Shown piece by piece: positions 36,867 through 46,720 of a stretch of DNA of 64,000 nt. Position numbers and translations under genes: made by a program. Source of the stretch: Siphonodentalium dalli (taxonomy: Eukaryota > Mollusca > Scaphopoda > Gadilida > Siphonodentaliidae); contig CP136066.1 of assembly GCA_032622095.1 (NCBI GenBank), positions 94,447,319 through 94,511,318 of the forward strand. The letters are read 5' to 3'. How positions within the stretch are numbered: position 1 is the first letter of the stretch; each line of letters opens with the position of its first letter. The notes beneath the pieces were generated by a model. The model was given only the letters and a program-made list of their open reading frames with translations. It was not told the DNA's origin and ran no database searches.

Positions 36867-37100
36867 CCCTTTCTATATTAAATACTCACTAACGAGTAGT
36901 TCCCATATAGGACATGCTTATGTCGTTTGTTGAACTTATTATCTAAACGTTTCCTTCCAATAAATACTTCTGCACTTGTATTATCTTTTTGTCAAACTGT
37001 CGTCTGCTCATTTTACTTGAACATCCCACCAAATATATAATAGACTATTCCAATGAATACTTTTAAACTGAATGGGAGAATTCATTTAGTATAGAAAGGG
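36867..37100. mobile_element. piggyBac-type MITE family E, copy 3
   Basis: Termini CCCTTTCTATATTAA and TTTAGTATAGAAAGGG, with TTAA directly after the right end (37101-37104) and TGAA before the left. The internal order (GTTGAACTTATTATCTAAAC, TCAAACTGTCGTCTGCTC, AATAGACTATTCCAATG) matches copies 1 and 2 at 14.7 and 15.0 kb. Confidence 0.75.
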
Positions 37101-37422
37101 TTAAGTTCCCCCGTGAACTCGTAGCAATCAGCAACAGACGAGAAACGATGCATATTATCCTCTGGCCTATAATGAATAAATGAATAATTTCTCCTCATTG
37201 TGTGTAATTAAAATGCCTTGTATGGACGTTCCTTGTAGATTAATCACTGGCGGCCATTGACCAGAGAGGCGAAAACCTGTTAATTAATCGGAATATACCA
37301 GGACCCTCGCACTCTGCTTCAAGAGATATACCACCTGGTTTCAAGTTTTTCTAATATAAAACAATGCTACTACGATAATCGTGGTTTTATACATCTCTAA
37401 TATCCTCCATAATTAAGAGTTG

Positions 37423-37882
37423 TTTAAAGGTGCATAATCCGAACTAACGCTCCCAAATTACTATTACTTTGTCTTGGGGGGGGGGGGGGTAACAGATATT
37501 TGATTCGAGTCGAGGAACCCACCCATCAAAGGTCAGAGTGTTCGATTTTTGAAATCTATTATTTTTCAGCATTGGGTACTTTTTGGCGGCCTGGAAAAAA
37601 GTCGACAATCCGACGGTCTCGGACCAAATTGCCGATGAAGATAGATAACTCTAATATCAAGTGGCTTTGGATGTTACATATTTGACAATCCGGCCAAATT
37701 TCGTTGAACAAAATGTTGATAAATAACAGGTTTTGTGAAATTTTACACTATAGTTGACTGTGGTTAGCATTATTTTTGGGCAATTAATCGATTCTGATAA
37801 CAGAAGCGGCATTTCAAAACAATGTTGCTGTTGATGGTATCTGATGATATGGGGAACATCGAATAGGATTGAGTACCTTTAA
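37423..37882 (+). mobile_element. family A repeat, full length
   Basis: It runs from TTAAAGGTGCATAATCC to GAGTACCTTTAA. It contains a 13-base G run at 37477, GATTCGAGTCGAGGAACCC, GATGAAGATAGATAACTC, GTTGATAAATAACAGG and a TGTTGCTGTTG run. At about 460 bp without coding potential it is non-autonomous. The TTAA at each end could be a target duplication. Confidence 0.7.
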
Positions 37883-38285
37883 TACAAAACATATATACAT
37901 AGGATCATAGACACAGGACGGTCAACATATTTACAAGATGTTGTGCCAACAATCTACCATATATCTATGGTGATATATAGTTCGCAAATGTCCGTGATGC
38001 ATGGCGCGAAGCACTACGGTGTCAACTAATTACATGGCAATATTTTTCAGAAACTTTATCTTATAGAATTGAAGATGAATCGTCAAACATTTTGATTCAT
38101 TGAAAGCAAGAGCACTAATCTAGTTAAAATATTGGTGTATTTTGCGGCAAACAATACTACAAAGAGCAATAATTTCAAAAGAATATCCATTTCTTCACCA
38201 ACGTGAATTTAAATACACCAGTGAGTGCAAATAATATTAGTTTTCTGTTTCGTGATTTTCACGAGGTTTCAACTACGGGTTGATT

Positions 38286-38588
38286 TAAATGGGTACTGTA
38301 CACCAAATCCGACCATTTATAGGACCATCTACTTTTTTACTCAACATAATATATGCAACAAATGAATGAATTTTAGCCATGGATTAGTGCAGAATATACG
38401 CATATGCTCTATGGACGATATGTAAACAACATGGTACATGCATGTAATTATGAATCCAGTCATAAATTTATTTTCATTATAATTACCGTGTTGTTTGCAT
38501 CATTCATATATGGAGCATATGAGTGTATTTTGCACTTGAGGAGATGGCCCCGTAAATGTCCGGATTTAGCGTATACAGTACCCCTTTA
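38286..38588. mobile_element. MITE family I, copy 2
   Basis: The inverted termini GGGTACTGTACACCAAATCC and its complement near GGATTTAGCGTATACAGTACCCC bound a ~300 bp element. A second, interrupted copy is at 43903-44649. Shared internal blocks include TTTTCATTATAATTACC, TGTTGTTT, GAGCA-ATGAGTGTATTTT and GAGATGG-CCC-TAAA. No coding capacity. Confidence 0.65.
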
Positions 38589-38629
38589 ATTTAGTTTTTA
38601 GAAATATTACTTTTATGTTCAGATCATGT

Positions 38630-38921
38630 CACCTTAATCTGATGATAGGCCGCAGTAGCAGAGACCGAAGAAAGTACTTTTTCACCCAGAGAATCCGACC
38701 TGTGGAATGCCCGTTCTGGCCAAATATTTAACGCCGAATCCTTGGACCAATTTAAGGAATTGGTGGACTATCATTTCACCAATATAAAGTATCAAACAGA
38801 CTTCACATGAACATGTTAATCAATTGTTATTGTAAAATATGTAAGCAGCGAAACAAAAAGTCGGTCAGACTCGTTCCGTGAAATATATGATATGATGATA
38901 TGATATATGATATATAATCTC
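38630..38921 (+). pseudogene. LINE ORF2 C-terminus and 3' tail
   Basis: The frame at 38648 reads RSSRDRRKYFFTQRI. After a one-base shift near 38696 it continues DLWNARSGQIFNAESLDQF to a TGA at 38808-38810. R-K-x-F-F-x-x-R-[IV] then D-L-W-N and a Phe-containing helix is the usual C-terminus of CR1/L2/Jockey-type LINE ORF2 proteins. The 3' sequence ends in a (TGATA)n-like microsatellite at about 38885-38918, as is common for such LINEs. Only the tail survives, as usual for a 5'-truncated insertion. The clade is not resolved. Confidence 0.7.
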
Positions 38922-38967
38922 CCTTAGTATTTCAACAGTACTCATGGTTCAGAAAAGATGTTTAGTT

Positions 38968-38970
38968 TAT

Positions 38971-39003
<33 letters not shown>

Positions 39004-39445
39004 GTATTGACAGATTCGCCTACTCGAGGCCGATGTCAAAACAATTACACAAATAAAATAAAATGTGATTATGACATTGTGTTCTTCGGTTGCTATCTCT
39101 ATTCCACACTTTTTGCAATTTCTTCACCAGCGGGTACATTATGTTGTTTATGTCTGCCTTTTTCTCAATTTCTAAACTATGGTAGTACGGTTACCTATCC
39201 GAAGCTTTGTGGAAGATAGCATAACGGCAAAATGTTTACCGAGGTTCAAATAAGGTTCTATCTGGTATTTTATTTTTGCTCTTCTATAAGTTCGCAACTT
39301 GTTTGTTCCTCATATTTCTCGTTTTTTAATATATCTCGTCTGAAACAGCATACATGCATATGATAATTTTTTAAGTTATCACAAATTTTTCGAATTGATT
39401 TCAAGGCTTTATTATCACTTTGGAAAATGTCTTTATATTTAGGGA
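38968..39445 (-). pseudogene. LINE 3' end with (TATC)n tail
   Basis: On the minus strand the segment carries the last part of a LINE ORF2 and its 3' UTR. It ends TTTTGACATCGGCCTCGAG, then TGTCAATACATC and an (ATCT)n run (38970-39004 on plus). It matches the minus-strand copy at 49514-50253 and the plus-strand copy at 40880-41542 (TTTTGACATCGGTCTCGTG and TATCTATC tail). Several frame breaks. This is the same LINE family in three places within 11 kb. Confidence 0.7.
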
Positions 39446-39557
39446 CCAAGCCATATGTTTTATATTATGAATGCAGTTGAGTGGTATAAAATATTTGAAA
39501 AAAATGAGAAACAGAGATGTCTGTTAGGGCGGACAAATGTGTCCAATCAACGCCATC

Positions 39558-40024
39558 TTAAAGATGCTTTATCCGAAATAACGCTCCCAAATTACTATTT
39601 ATTTGCCTGCGATTGTAAAAAATATTTGATTCGAGTTGAGGAACCCACCCATAAAAGCTCAGAGTGATCAGATATAGATTTTTGAAGTTTATTATTTCTC
39701 GAGATGTGCAATTATTTGTGGCCCAGAAAAACGTCGTCAAAAGGACGGTCTCGGACAAAATATCGGATGAAGATGGATAACTCTACAATCAAGTGACAAT
39801 ACGGCCAAATTTCGTGATACTCAAGTGATAATACGGCCATATTTCGTTGAACAAAATGTTGATAAATAACACGTTTTGAGAAATTTGATACCATAGTTGA
39901 CAGTGGTTAGCATTATTTTGTTGCAATTAATCGATTCTGATAACTAAAGCGTATTTTGAAGAAATGGTGTTGTTGTTGTATCTTGATGATATGGGGACAG
40001 TCTGATCGGATTGAGTACCTTTAA
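39558..40024 (+). mobile_element. family A repeat, full length
   Basis: It runs from TTAAAGATGCTTTATCCG to GAGTACCTTTAA. It has the standard internal blocks GATTCGAGTTGAGGAACCC, GATGAAGATGGATAACTC, GTTGATAAATAACACG and GTTGTTGTTGTATCTTG. Of the copies it is the closest to 4540-4852 in the 3' half (GATGATATGGGGAC-GTCTGATCGG). Confidence 0.7.
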
Positions 40025-40508
40025 CCACATTGACATCTACAATGTCACCAGCGGCTCACCGGGCGAAGAAGATGATGGGTATCCTATTTGTCTGTTCACG
40101 ACTGCGTGAAACGGAAAGACGATAATGGCTGCTGGGTTGTGGGTGCTTGACCAAGTTGACCCACATCAATGCTGTTCAGAAGGCACCTATATATGCGTCG
40201 GTGATAAATGTGATAGCAGATACCAATCACCTTTGATTGGTGGGAAATTCGATCGAATGGAACCTTAACCACGGATACTCTTCAATCTATGCACGTGTGA
40301 CATTAGTCACCCTATTCCATCTGAATGGGACTTAATAGCTAGGCGGATGGACAGTAGTAATTTGCCGGCAGCCATGTGCGGATAGGTAATTATTCCGCAC
40401 TGAAAAATGGCTTCCGTCATAAAGTTAATTATGAAACAAGATTCTGGAAAGGGGAATTCCATTAAAGTGTTGCTAATTTCGATCTCTGTTTACAGCTTCT
40501 CGAGTGTC

Positions 40509-40785
40509 ACAGACAACACACAGGTGGCTTCTTACTGATGACGTGACGTCATATATCTCCGTCAAGTCCCATTTTAGAATCGACCAGTGGCAATATGATT
40601 TTGACGTCGAAGAAATTAAAAGGGCAGACCTGTCACCTGGGAAGACCACACAGACAACACACAGGTGGCTTCTTACTGATGACGTGACGTCATATATCTC
40701 CATCAATTTCCATTTTAGAATCGACCAGTGGCAATATGATTTTTACGTCGAAGAAATTAAAAAGCCTGGGAAGACCACACATAGG
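40509..40785 (+). repeat. two tandem ~140-bp units
   Basis: Unit 1 (from about 40509) and unit 2 (from about 40649) share GACAACACACAGGTGGCTTC, GATGACGTGACGTCATATAT, TTTTAGAATCGACCAGTGGC and GAAGAAATTAAAA. A third unit lies at 41543-41680. A frame open across both units (40504-40797) gives a duplicated peptide but no recognisable domain. TGACGTCA inside each unit is a CRE-type palindrome; whether it acts is unknown. Confidence 0.75.
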
Positions 40786-40879
40786 CTACATTTCTGAATC
40801 AGATCCACATTCCTCATCTGTACCGCTATGTCCAGCGATGAATTTGTCATCCTTGAACATGAATCAGTGAGACTCGGCA

Positions 40880-41542
40880 TTCCAAAATTAAATGAAATTG
40901 TTCCCAATGCCATAAATAAATGACATTAAATCAAATTGAAAGAAAGCGACATAGAGAATTATAAAACAGATATTTTCAACGATGACAAATGTTCGGGTGC
41001 GAATAAGTTAAGGACGTACCGTGTAGTCAAACAACATTACACACAAGAACCTTATCTTAATATTGTCCAGAATATCGACACAAAGATTATGTTTTGTAAA
41101 CTAACAATTAGTAATCATAACTTGGAAATTGAAAATGGTCGCCATAAACAGCCAAACGTGTCACTTGATGACAGAATTTGTAGGAATGTAACATGGAGGT
41201 TGAGAATGAAGAACACTTCCTTATGCGCTGCAACACATATGATAAGATGCGTAAACACTGCTATTGTGAGATAGGGATGACGAGTGATAATTTTATTGGT
41301 TTGAATGATAGCCAAAAATTGCAATACATAATGCAAAACAACGAGCCTCAAACATGCAACATAATCTGCAACATGGTCCGGACATTTTTCAAATAAAGGT
41401 CAAATCTACTGATATAATAATGAAATAGTTACTATAGTATATATGTTATGTTGAATCATTGTTGACATTGTTATATATATTTGTTATTTTGACATCGGTC
41501 TCGTGTGGACGTTTTATGTCATTAAACTATATATCTATCTAT
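40880..41542 (+). pseudogene. LINE ORF2 C-terminus, truncated copy
   Basis: The frame beginning near 40936 gives DIFNDDKCSGANKLRTYRVV, then LTISNHNLEIENGRHKQP and DDRICRN. After a shift near 41190 a second frame gives EVENEEHFLMRCNTYDKMR and ends at TAA 41396. The C-x2-C-x7-H-x4-C arrangement is the zinc-binding tail found at the end of many LINE ORF2 proteins. The 3' UTR ends with TTTTGACATCGG... and (TATC)n at about 41520-41542. The copy seems to have landed between members of the 140-bp tandem repeat. Confidence 0.8.
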
Positions 41543-41680
41543 CAACACACATGTGGCTTCTTACTGATGGCTTGACGTCATATATCTCCATCAATTCCAA
41601 TTTTAGAATCTACCAGTGGCAATATGGTTTTGACGGCGAAGAAATTAAAAGGGCAGACCTGTCACCAAGGAAGGGTAAAA
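41543..41680 (+). repeat. third ~140-bp unit, separated by LINE
   Basis: It starts CAACACACATGTGGCTTCTT and contains GCTTGACGTCATATATCTCC, TTTTAGAATCTACCAGTGGC and GAAGAAATTAAAAGGGCAGA, matching the units at 40509-40785. It is more diverged than units 1 and 2 are from each other. Confidence 0.7.
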
Positions 41681-41814
41681 TATTATTATTATCAGACAGG
41701 TACTGAGATACTTAAATTCCGTCACAACATTCTGAAACCATGCATGATGTAACTGTATATTGTCTCGATATCCGTAGACGTTATGGTGTCTGCTATACGT
41801 TTTGAAGTATAAAC

Positions 41815-42684
41815 AACAGACTCGCACACAGACGCAGCATTTTACCAAACTCCATGCAGGGTTTACCTCCCTTGATGATTCGGTAATACCGCTGCTACCG
41901 GCGACATTTTACCCACATTTGGTGGACTTCCGCGATATAAATATATATACTAAGCGATCAGAGCAACATATTGGCCTTATTAAGTACACAAAATATCGAA
42001 CAAAATTTGTGTTATTTCGTACTTTAAGTTTGGAAAGTCCCTCTGGAACTAAAAAACTATATTGCGAAACGGTGTGATTTGGTTCTCCGATTATTTTTAG
42101 CAACAAACAATTCTAAACGCACATTCATTGCATGTCAAATACAAGAGTTCTAATTTGCTGCCATTTTGCTAATGGGCGTGCGAAATTGTCAACAAAACTA
42201 CCGCTCTAATTCTCCATTCTGTCACTTAGTTTTTAGTGCGGGAATTGTTCTCAAACCACATAGGAAATTTGACTTTTGTCGATCGAGGTTTCGCCATTTT
42301 GTCTGGAAAAACCTGTGCTAAATATAGAAAACCACAGACTAGTACCCAAACTCCATACAGCGCCCTCTACGATATCACTGCGATATAGCACTGCCACAAA
42401 GATGGTACTTTGCAGACGATAAATCTATTTTTACATATCGTCGCGGAACAATATTTAGTCACCTATTATCTTGTTTTGACCACCAAATTTTTTTAAAGTT
42501 TGCAATAATGGTAATTCTTTCGGTATTGATAAGAACAATATGAACTGAGCCAGACATAGACAATTTTAATCCTAAAACATGAGAACTAAAAACACGTAAG
42601 AAATCCTTACCAATTAATGTCATTATGGCAGTGGTATCTCAGCGGAGCGATGGGAGATAACTCTGCCTGGAGTTTGACTAGTAC
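41815..42684. repeat. family F, locus 2 (rearranged)
   Basis: 41835-41960 and 42010-42095 match 17760-17900 and 18375-18455 directly. 42340-42680 matches 17385-17740 in inverted orientation. The order therefore differs between loci, showing an inversion in one of them. The right end is cut by the element at 42685-43212 and family F-like sequence (GTCGGTGACAGAGTCAGACAGG) resumes at 43213. Confidence 0.6.
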
Positions 42685-43212
42685 CTACACTCTTAGAACA
42701 AATGTGTATAAATACTACACAATATGTGTTACATTTGATCTTAAACAAAATTGTGTAGAAATGCAACATGACATAAAGTGTCGGTGGAATTTTCTCAACG
42801 TTGAATATGAGTGAATATGTGAGTCTATTATATTTAATATATGAGATATTTTCTATTTGAGACATAAACCTCGTAAAAGCTGCCATAATAAAATATTGGC
42901 AGCTGCTTTAAAACTTTGTGCTACACAATTATGTGTTGTTCAGTTTTTACACAAACATAGTGTATAACAAAGTTTAAACCTGCTGCCAATTGTCTGTTAT
43001 GTGGTAGCCTTTACGAGTTCTGTGTATCCAATAGAACACATTTCATCTAATAACTATGATACACTCACATATTCAATCATATTCAACGTTGATGATATTC
43101 CACCGACATATTTAATAATTATATGTCATGTGTCATTTCTACACAATTTTGTTTAAGATCAAATGTAACACAATTGGTGTAGTATTTATACACATTTGTT
43201 CTAAGAGTGTAG
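42685..43212. mobile_element. TIR element family G, ~140-bp inverted ends
   Basis: The arms 42685-42820 and 43070-43212 are inverted copies starting CTACACTCTTAGAACAAATG. They share AATACTACAC, ACATTTGATCTTAAACAAAA and CAACGTTGA. The ~250-bp middle has a smaller inverted pair (CTTTAAAACTTTGTG... and AACAAAGTTTAAACC). It interrupts family F. No coding capacity and no clear target duplication. Confidence 0.75.
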
Positions 43213-43330
43213 TCGGTGACAGAGTCAGACAGGAAGTATGACTGGTGCCCTCTAGTAGAGATTGGCATTTCACAAGAGCCGGGCTGTCGCCTGGTGCATA
43301 CACCATGTGACATACCCACCCCCGATCAAG

Positions 43331-43677
43331 TGGTCCTGCTGAATTGCTATGATGTCGGTAGTGCATACTGATGCCGTGACAAAAAAGTACCGGTGTTTTG
43401 TCTAAAGATGTCATTTTAGCGGTGTATGCTAATCCGAGCGATTTTAGGAAAAACCAGTGTCTGTACGACAAATTAATTAATATATATATTTAAAAAAAAT
43501 AAAATAATGGCTGCGAATAGCCATCTTGAATATAGCCGATTTTCAACAACTAATACCACCAGCATTAAAATATTTCGCAATATATATGTGTTTGAATGCT
43601 TGACACACATACACAAAATAACAGTACTGCATCAGTTTGCCATAACAATTTTACATCATAGCAATTCAGCAGGACCA
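43331..43677. mobile_element. MITE family H
   Basis: The ends TGGTCCTGCTGAATTGCTAT and its complement (ATAGCAATTCAGCAGGACCA, ending 43677) bound about 347 bp. Related, diverged pieces are at 25676-25850 and 60846-60890, and a short end-like piece is at 43858-43876. No open frame of interest. Confidence 0.65.
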
Positions 43678-44088
43678 GCCGCCATCATAGCACATCGGTA
43701 GGACAAATAGGTGATACCACCTTGCGTGGGCATAACCATTTAGAGGAAGAAGAAATAACTCTGAATTGATAATGCAGAAAACAACAATATAAACTCTCCG
43801 CCCAACTTTCCGGGTAACTTTGCAAGGAGAATAAAATAACAACTGCACACGTCACAGAATTCAGCAGGACCCACCAACATATAATAGCAAATAAGCACCA
43901 CGTAAAGGGGACTATACACTAAATCCGGCCGTTTATGGGACCATCTGCTATTATACTCAACATAATGTATGAAACAAAATTACAAATGGACCGTGCATGG
44001 ACCCGTGCATGAGAGCAAAATACACTCATGTACTTTATGAACGACATAGTAATTATAATGAAAATAAGTTTATGGCTCGAGTCATTAA

Positions 44089-44481
44089 CCCATTACCCAA
44101 CAAACCGGCCAAAACCGGCCAAATAAAGCTTCAACAGCCTAAAATATCTTCGGTCTGTCTCAATAGAACCATACAAATATGGATATCATTGGAACCGGCT
44201 CCTTGACCACATTCTGATAGTTACAGTTATGCCCTGTGCCAATGCATTCTCTTATATATGCGAGTCGACCATAGGTCGCCTCGCATATATAAGAGAATGC
44301 ATTGGCCTAAAAAAAAATCTTTTTTTAACACTTTTTACCATTTTTTCTTACATTCTTTAACAATTTTATAATTTTTAATGTGTTAAGCCAATGCATTCTC
44401 TTATATATGCGAGGCGACCTATGGTCGACTCGCATATATAAGAGAATGCATTGGCACAGGGCCCTTCTGTTGGGTAAAGGG
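44089..44481. mobile_element. TTAA-flanked piggyBac-like MITE nested in family I
   Basis: The termini CCCATTACCCAACA (44089) and TGTTGGGTAAAGGG (ending 44481) are inverted copies with one mismatch. TTAA lies directly outside both (44085-44088 and 44482-44485). This pattern fits a piggyBac-type element. It differs from family E in the terminal sequence beyond CCC. Confidence 0.7.
44231..44462. mobile_element. MITE family C, copy 3 (innermost)
   Basis: GCCCTGTGCCAATGCATTCT at 44231 and its complement ending at 44462 enclose two inner hairpins (44236-44308 and 44391-44455) separated by an AT-rich loop. The arrangement is the same as at 16435-16795. The hairpins differ at very few positions between loci, so this is a young family. 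Confidence 0.75.
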
Positions 44482-44649
44482 TTAACCCATTTTTCATTAT
44501 AATTACCATGTTGTTTACAGTTCATAGAGCACATGAGTGTATTTTTCACTCATCCATGGCTCAAATTCATTCATTTTTACATATATTCTGTTTTAGAATA
44601 AAATGAGATGGTCCCATAAAGGGCCAGATTTAGTGCACAGTACCCCTTA

Positions 44650-45534
44650 ACACCCGAGTTACAAGGTTACAGGACCCCAGACATTGCTGATGAAATTAGC
44701 ATCATGACCTCAGCGAACGTGGCGTGTTTCGTCCTCATTTGGCCATCAAACGTTCTAATCCAAAGAGTGGATTCGGCATCCTGGAAGCAAAGGCGGCCCA
44801 ATCAGCGCTCTCATCCGGAAATTTTATCGCTAAAGAATGGAGATTTCCCATCACTAAAGAACCACGGCTCGTAAAGCCCGTCTAGTTTCGGCCATTAGTC
44901 GGGATCACCAGTCATTTCTTAGGAGATCCAAATGGTCAAATCTGCTTTCTTTGTTCAATATATCAAATCATGGTCGCACGACCCTTTCTGTTTTATTTTC
45001 GTCCCGAGACTCTGGAGGCAGTAATTTGGATAATTTCGATTCGGATTGAATTGCTCTATCGGCGCTGACCGAGATATTAGAAATAAAATAAAATCATCGT
45101 TAAGCACCGGAAGTCAGTATGCAAATATTGGACGATGTAGCATGCGCGAATCATAAATCACCGCAATGAATTGTGACAACGACTTCGTTTTCGGAATGTC
45201 GTTATATGGTTGATTGTGTTATCGGGCTTCGTTTGCATTAGGAATCATCGGTTTACATTGGTACACCCGGGTCATGAGAATAACCCCAGCATTGAGCGAC
45301 AGTCATATACGATGTAAAATTTCCGTGTCAAATTCTGGCTATTTTTGTCCCATGACGTTTTTGTTACACATGTACATTTGTCCGGTTCCGTATATCTATA
45401 TACATGTACTAATAAAACTCAATTATATTTGTTCGTTTGTTTTCGTTTGTCCGCTTATATAGGCGACCAAACGGCTAGATCATCGGAGCTGAAATGTGTA
45501 TATAATATAGGAGTAATTTTACCCGGGGAGCGTT
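44650..45534. other. no supportable gene
   Basis: GC-richer (44690-45060) than its surroundings, with no long frame. An ~82-codon plus frame at 45214-45462 is hydrophobic and unrecognised. Confidence 0.45.
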
Positions 45535-46000
45535 ATTAGATAGATCCCGTTCACCTCAGATGTCTTAAAAGGGCACTGATAATTAAATTATTTAATTAAG
45601 TAATTAATTATATAATAAAAATGTTTGCAATATGCATGGTCGGTGAAAATTTGAAACGGGTATAAATTTACCCGCAGCGTGTCATGAGATAGATGCCGTT
45701 GACCTCAGACGTCTTAAAGGGGGGGGGGAATGTGAGCAATAAAGATGGTTCCTGATCAGCTTAGAATATATGTAGAACAATTAGTACAGATGGATCACCT
45801 GGCCAGGGGATTGTCATGAGATATATGCGCTGTTGACCTGAGTTGACTTAAATGGGGACTAATAAATTATACGACCACTAAAAGCGTTTATCATCAGCCC
45901 AGACGATATGTGGGAATAATTGGTGCACAAAAGTAAAATGTCGCGGGGAATGTCACGGGATAGATGCTGTTGACCTCAAATGACTTAAAGAAGCACTAAC
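45535..46000 (+). repeat. tandem array, ~140-bp period, four units
   Basis: The core AGATAGATGCCGTTGACCTC followed by A-GTCTTAAAGGG recurs at about 45538, 45689, 45818 and 45958, giving spacings of roughly 150, 130 and 140 bases. Spacer sequences are diverged but share GCAATAAAGA and AATTA blocks. A minisatellite with no coding capacity. A G run (45720-45728) lies in the second unit. Confidence 0.65.
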
Positions 46001-46656
46001 AATTAGCAATAAAGAACGTTTAATATCAACTTAAAAGATATATTTATCCGGAGAGAAATGCAATAGGCATGTGATAATCCCTACTGTCCAGATTGTACCT
46101 AACCAGCTGACACGCCCTATGCGTATGTGTATATGTCTCGAAGCCTAATCAACGTGTCTGGTGTCAAGCGGGATCCGACATGTCGCTTTAAGTTTAAGGG
46201 GTCGTGCCGGATTTCGACTGTCAAAATTGTGAGCCTCAAATATCCATCATGTACAACATTCAAACAATAATTCATGTCGACAACCACGTCCATAGAAAAC
46301 TTTATATTATAACCACTTCATATTATAACCACTTCATTCTATAACCATCGTTCTTATAAAATTCAATTCGGTTAAGCGGGTGCCTGCATCTCTCGATATA
46401 TATTATTAGGTATATATAATATAATTGTCGGCGGTTCCAAACAACTTAACATGACACGTCTGATCCAAAAAGATAATTATCAGGAGTCGGCAGTTAAATA
46501 TATCAATAAATATATCAATTTTCGCACACCATAAGACATACATTAATAATCTATGCACAATACCAGCGACATGCTTATCGGCAAGACACACATACATACT
46601 ATTCGTTGAAGGGTTGACAGGAAGACGGCCTTAAACAAAGGCCATGTCAATCCTGG

Positions 46657-46720
<64 letters not shown>

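Larger units (their letters stand above)
43903..44649. mobile_element. MITE family I, copy 1, interrupted by nested MITEs
   Basis: The left part (43903-44084) and right part (44486-44649) together match the 38286-38588 copy. The ends are inverted: ACTATACACTAAATCC and GATTTAGTGCACAGTACCCC. It is split by a TTAA-flanked element (44089-44481), which itself contains a family C hairpin. Three levels of nesting are readable here. Confidence 0.7.
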
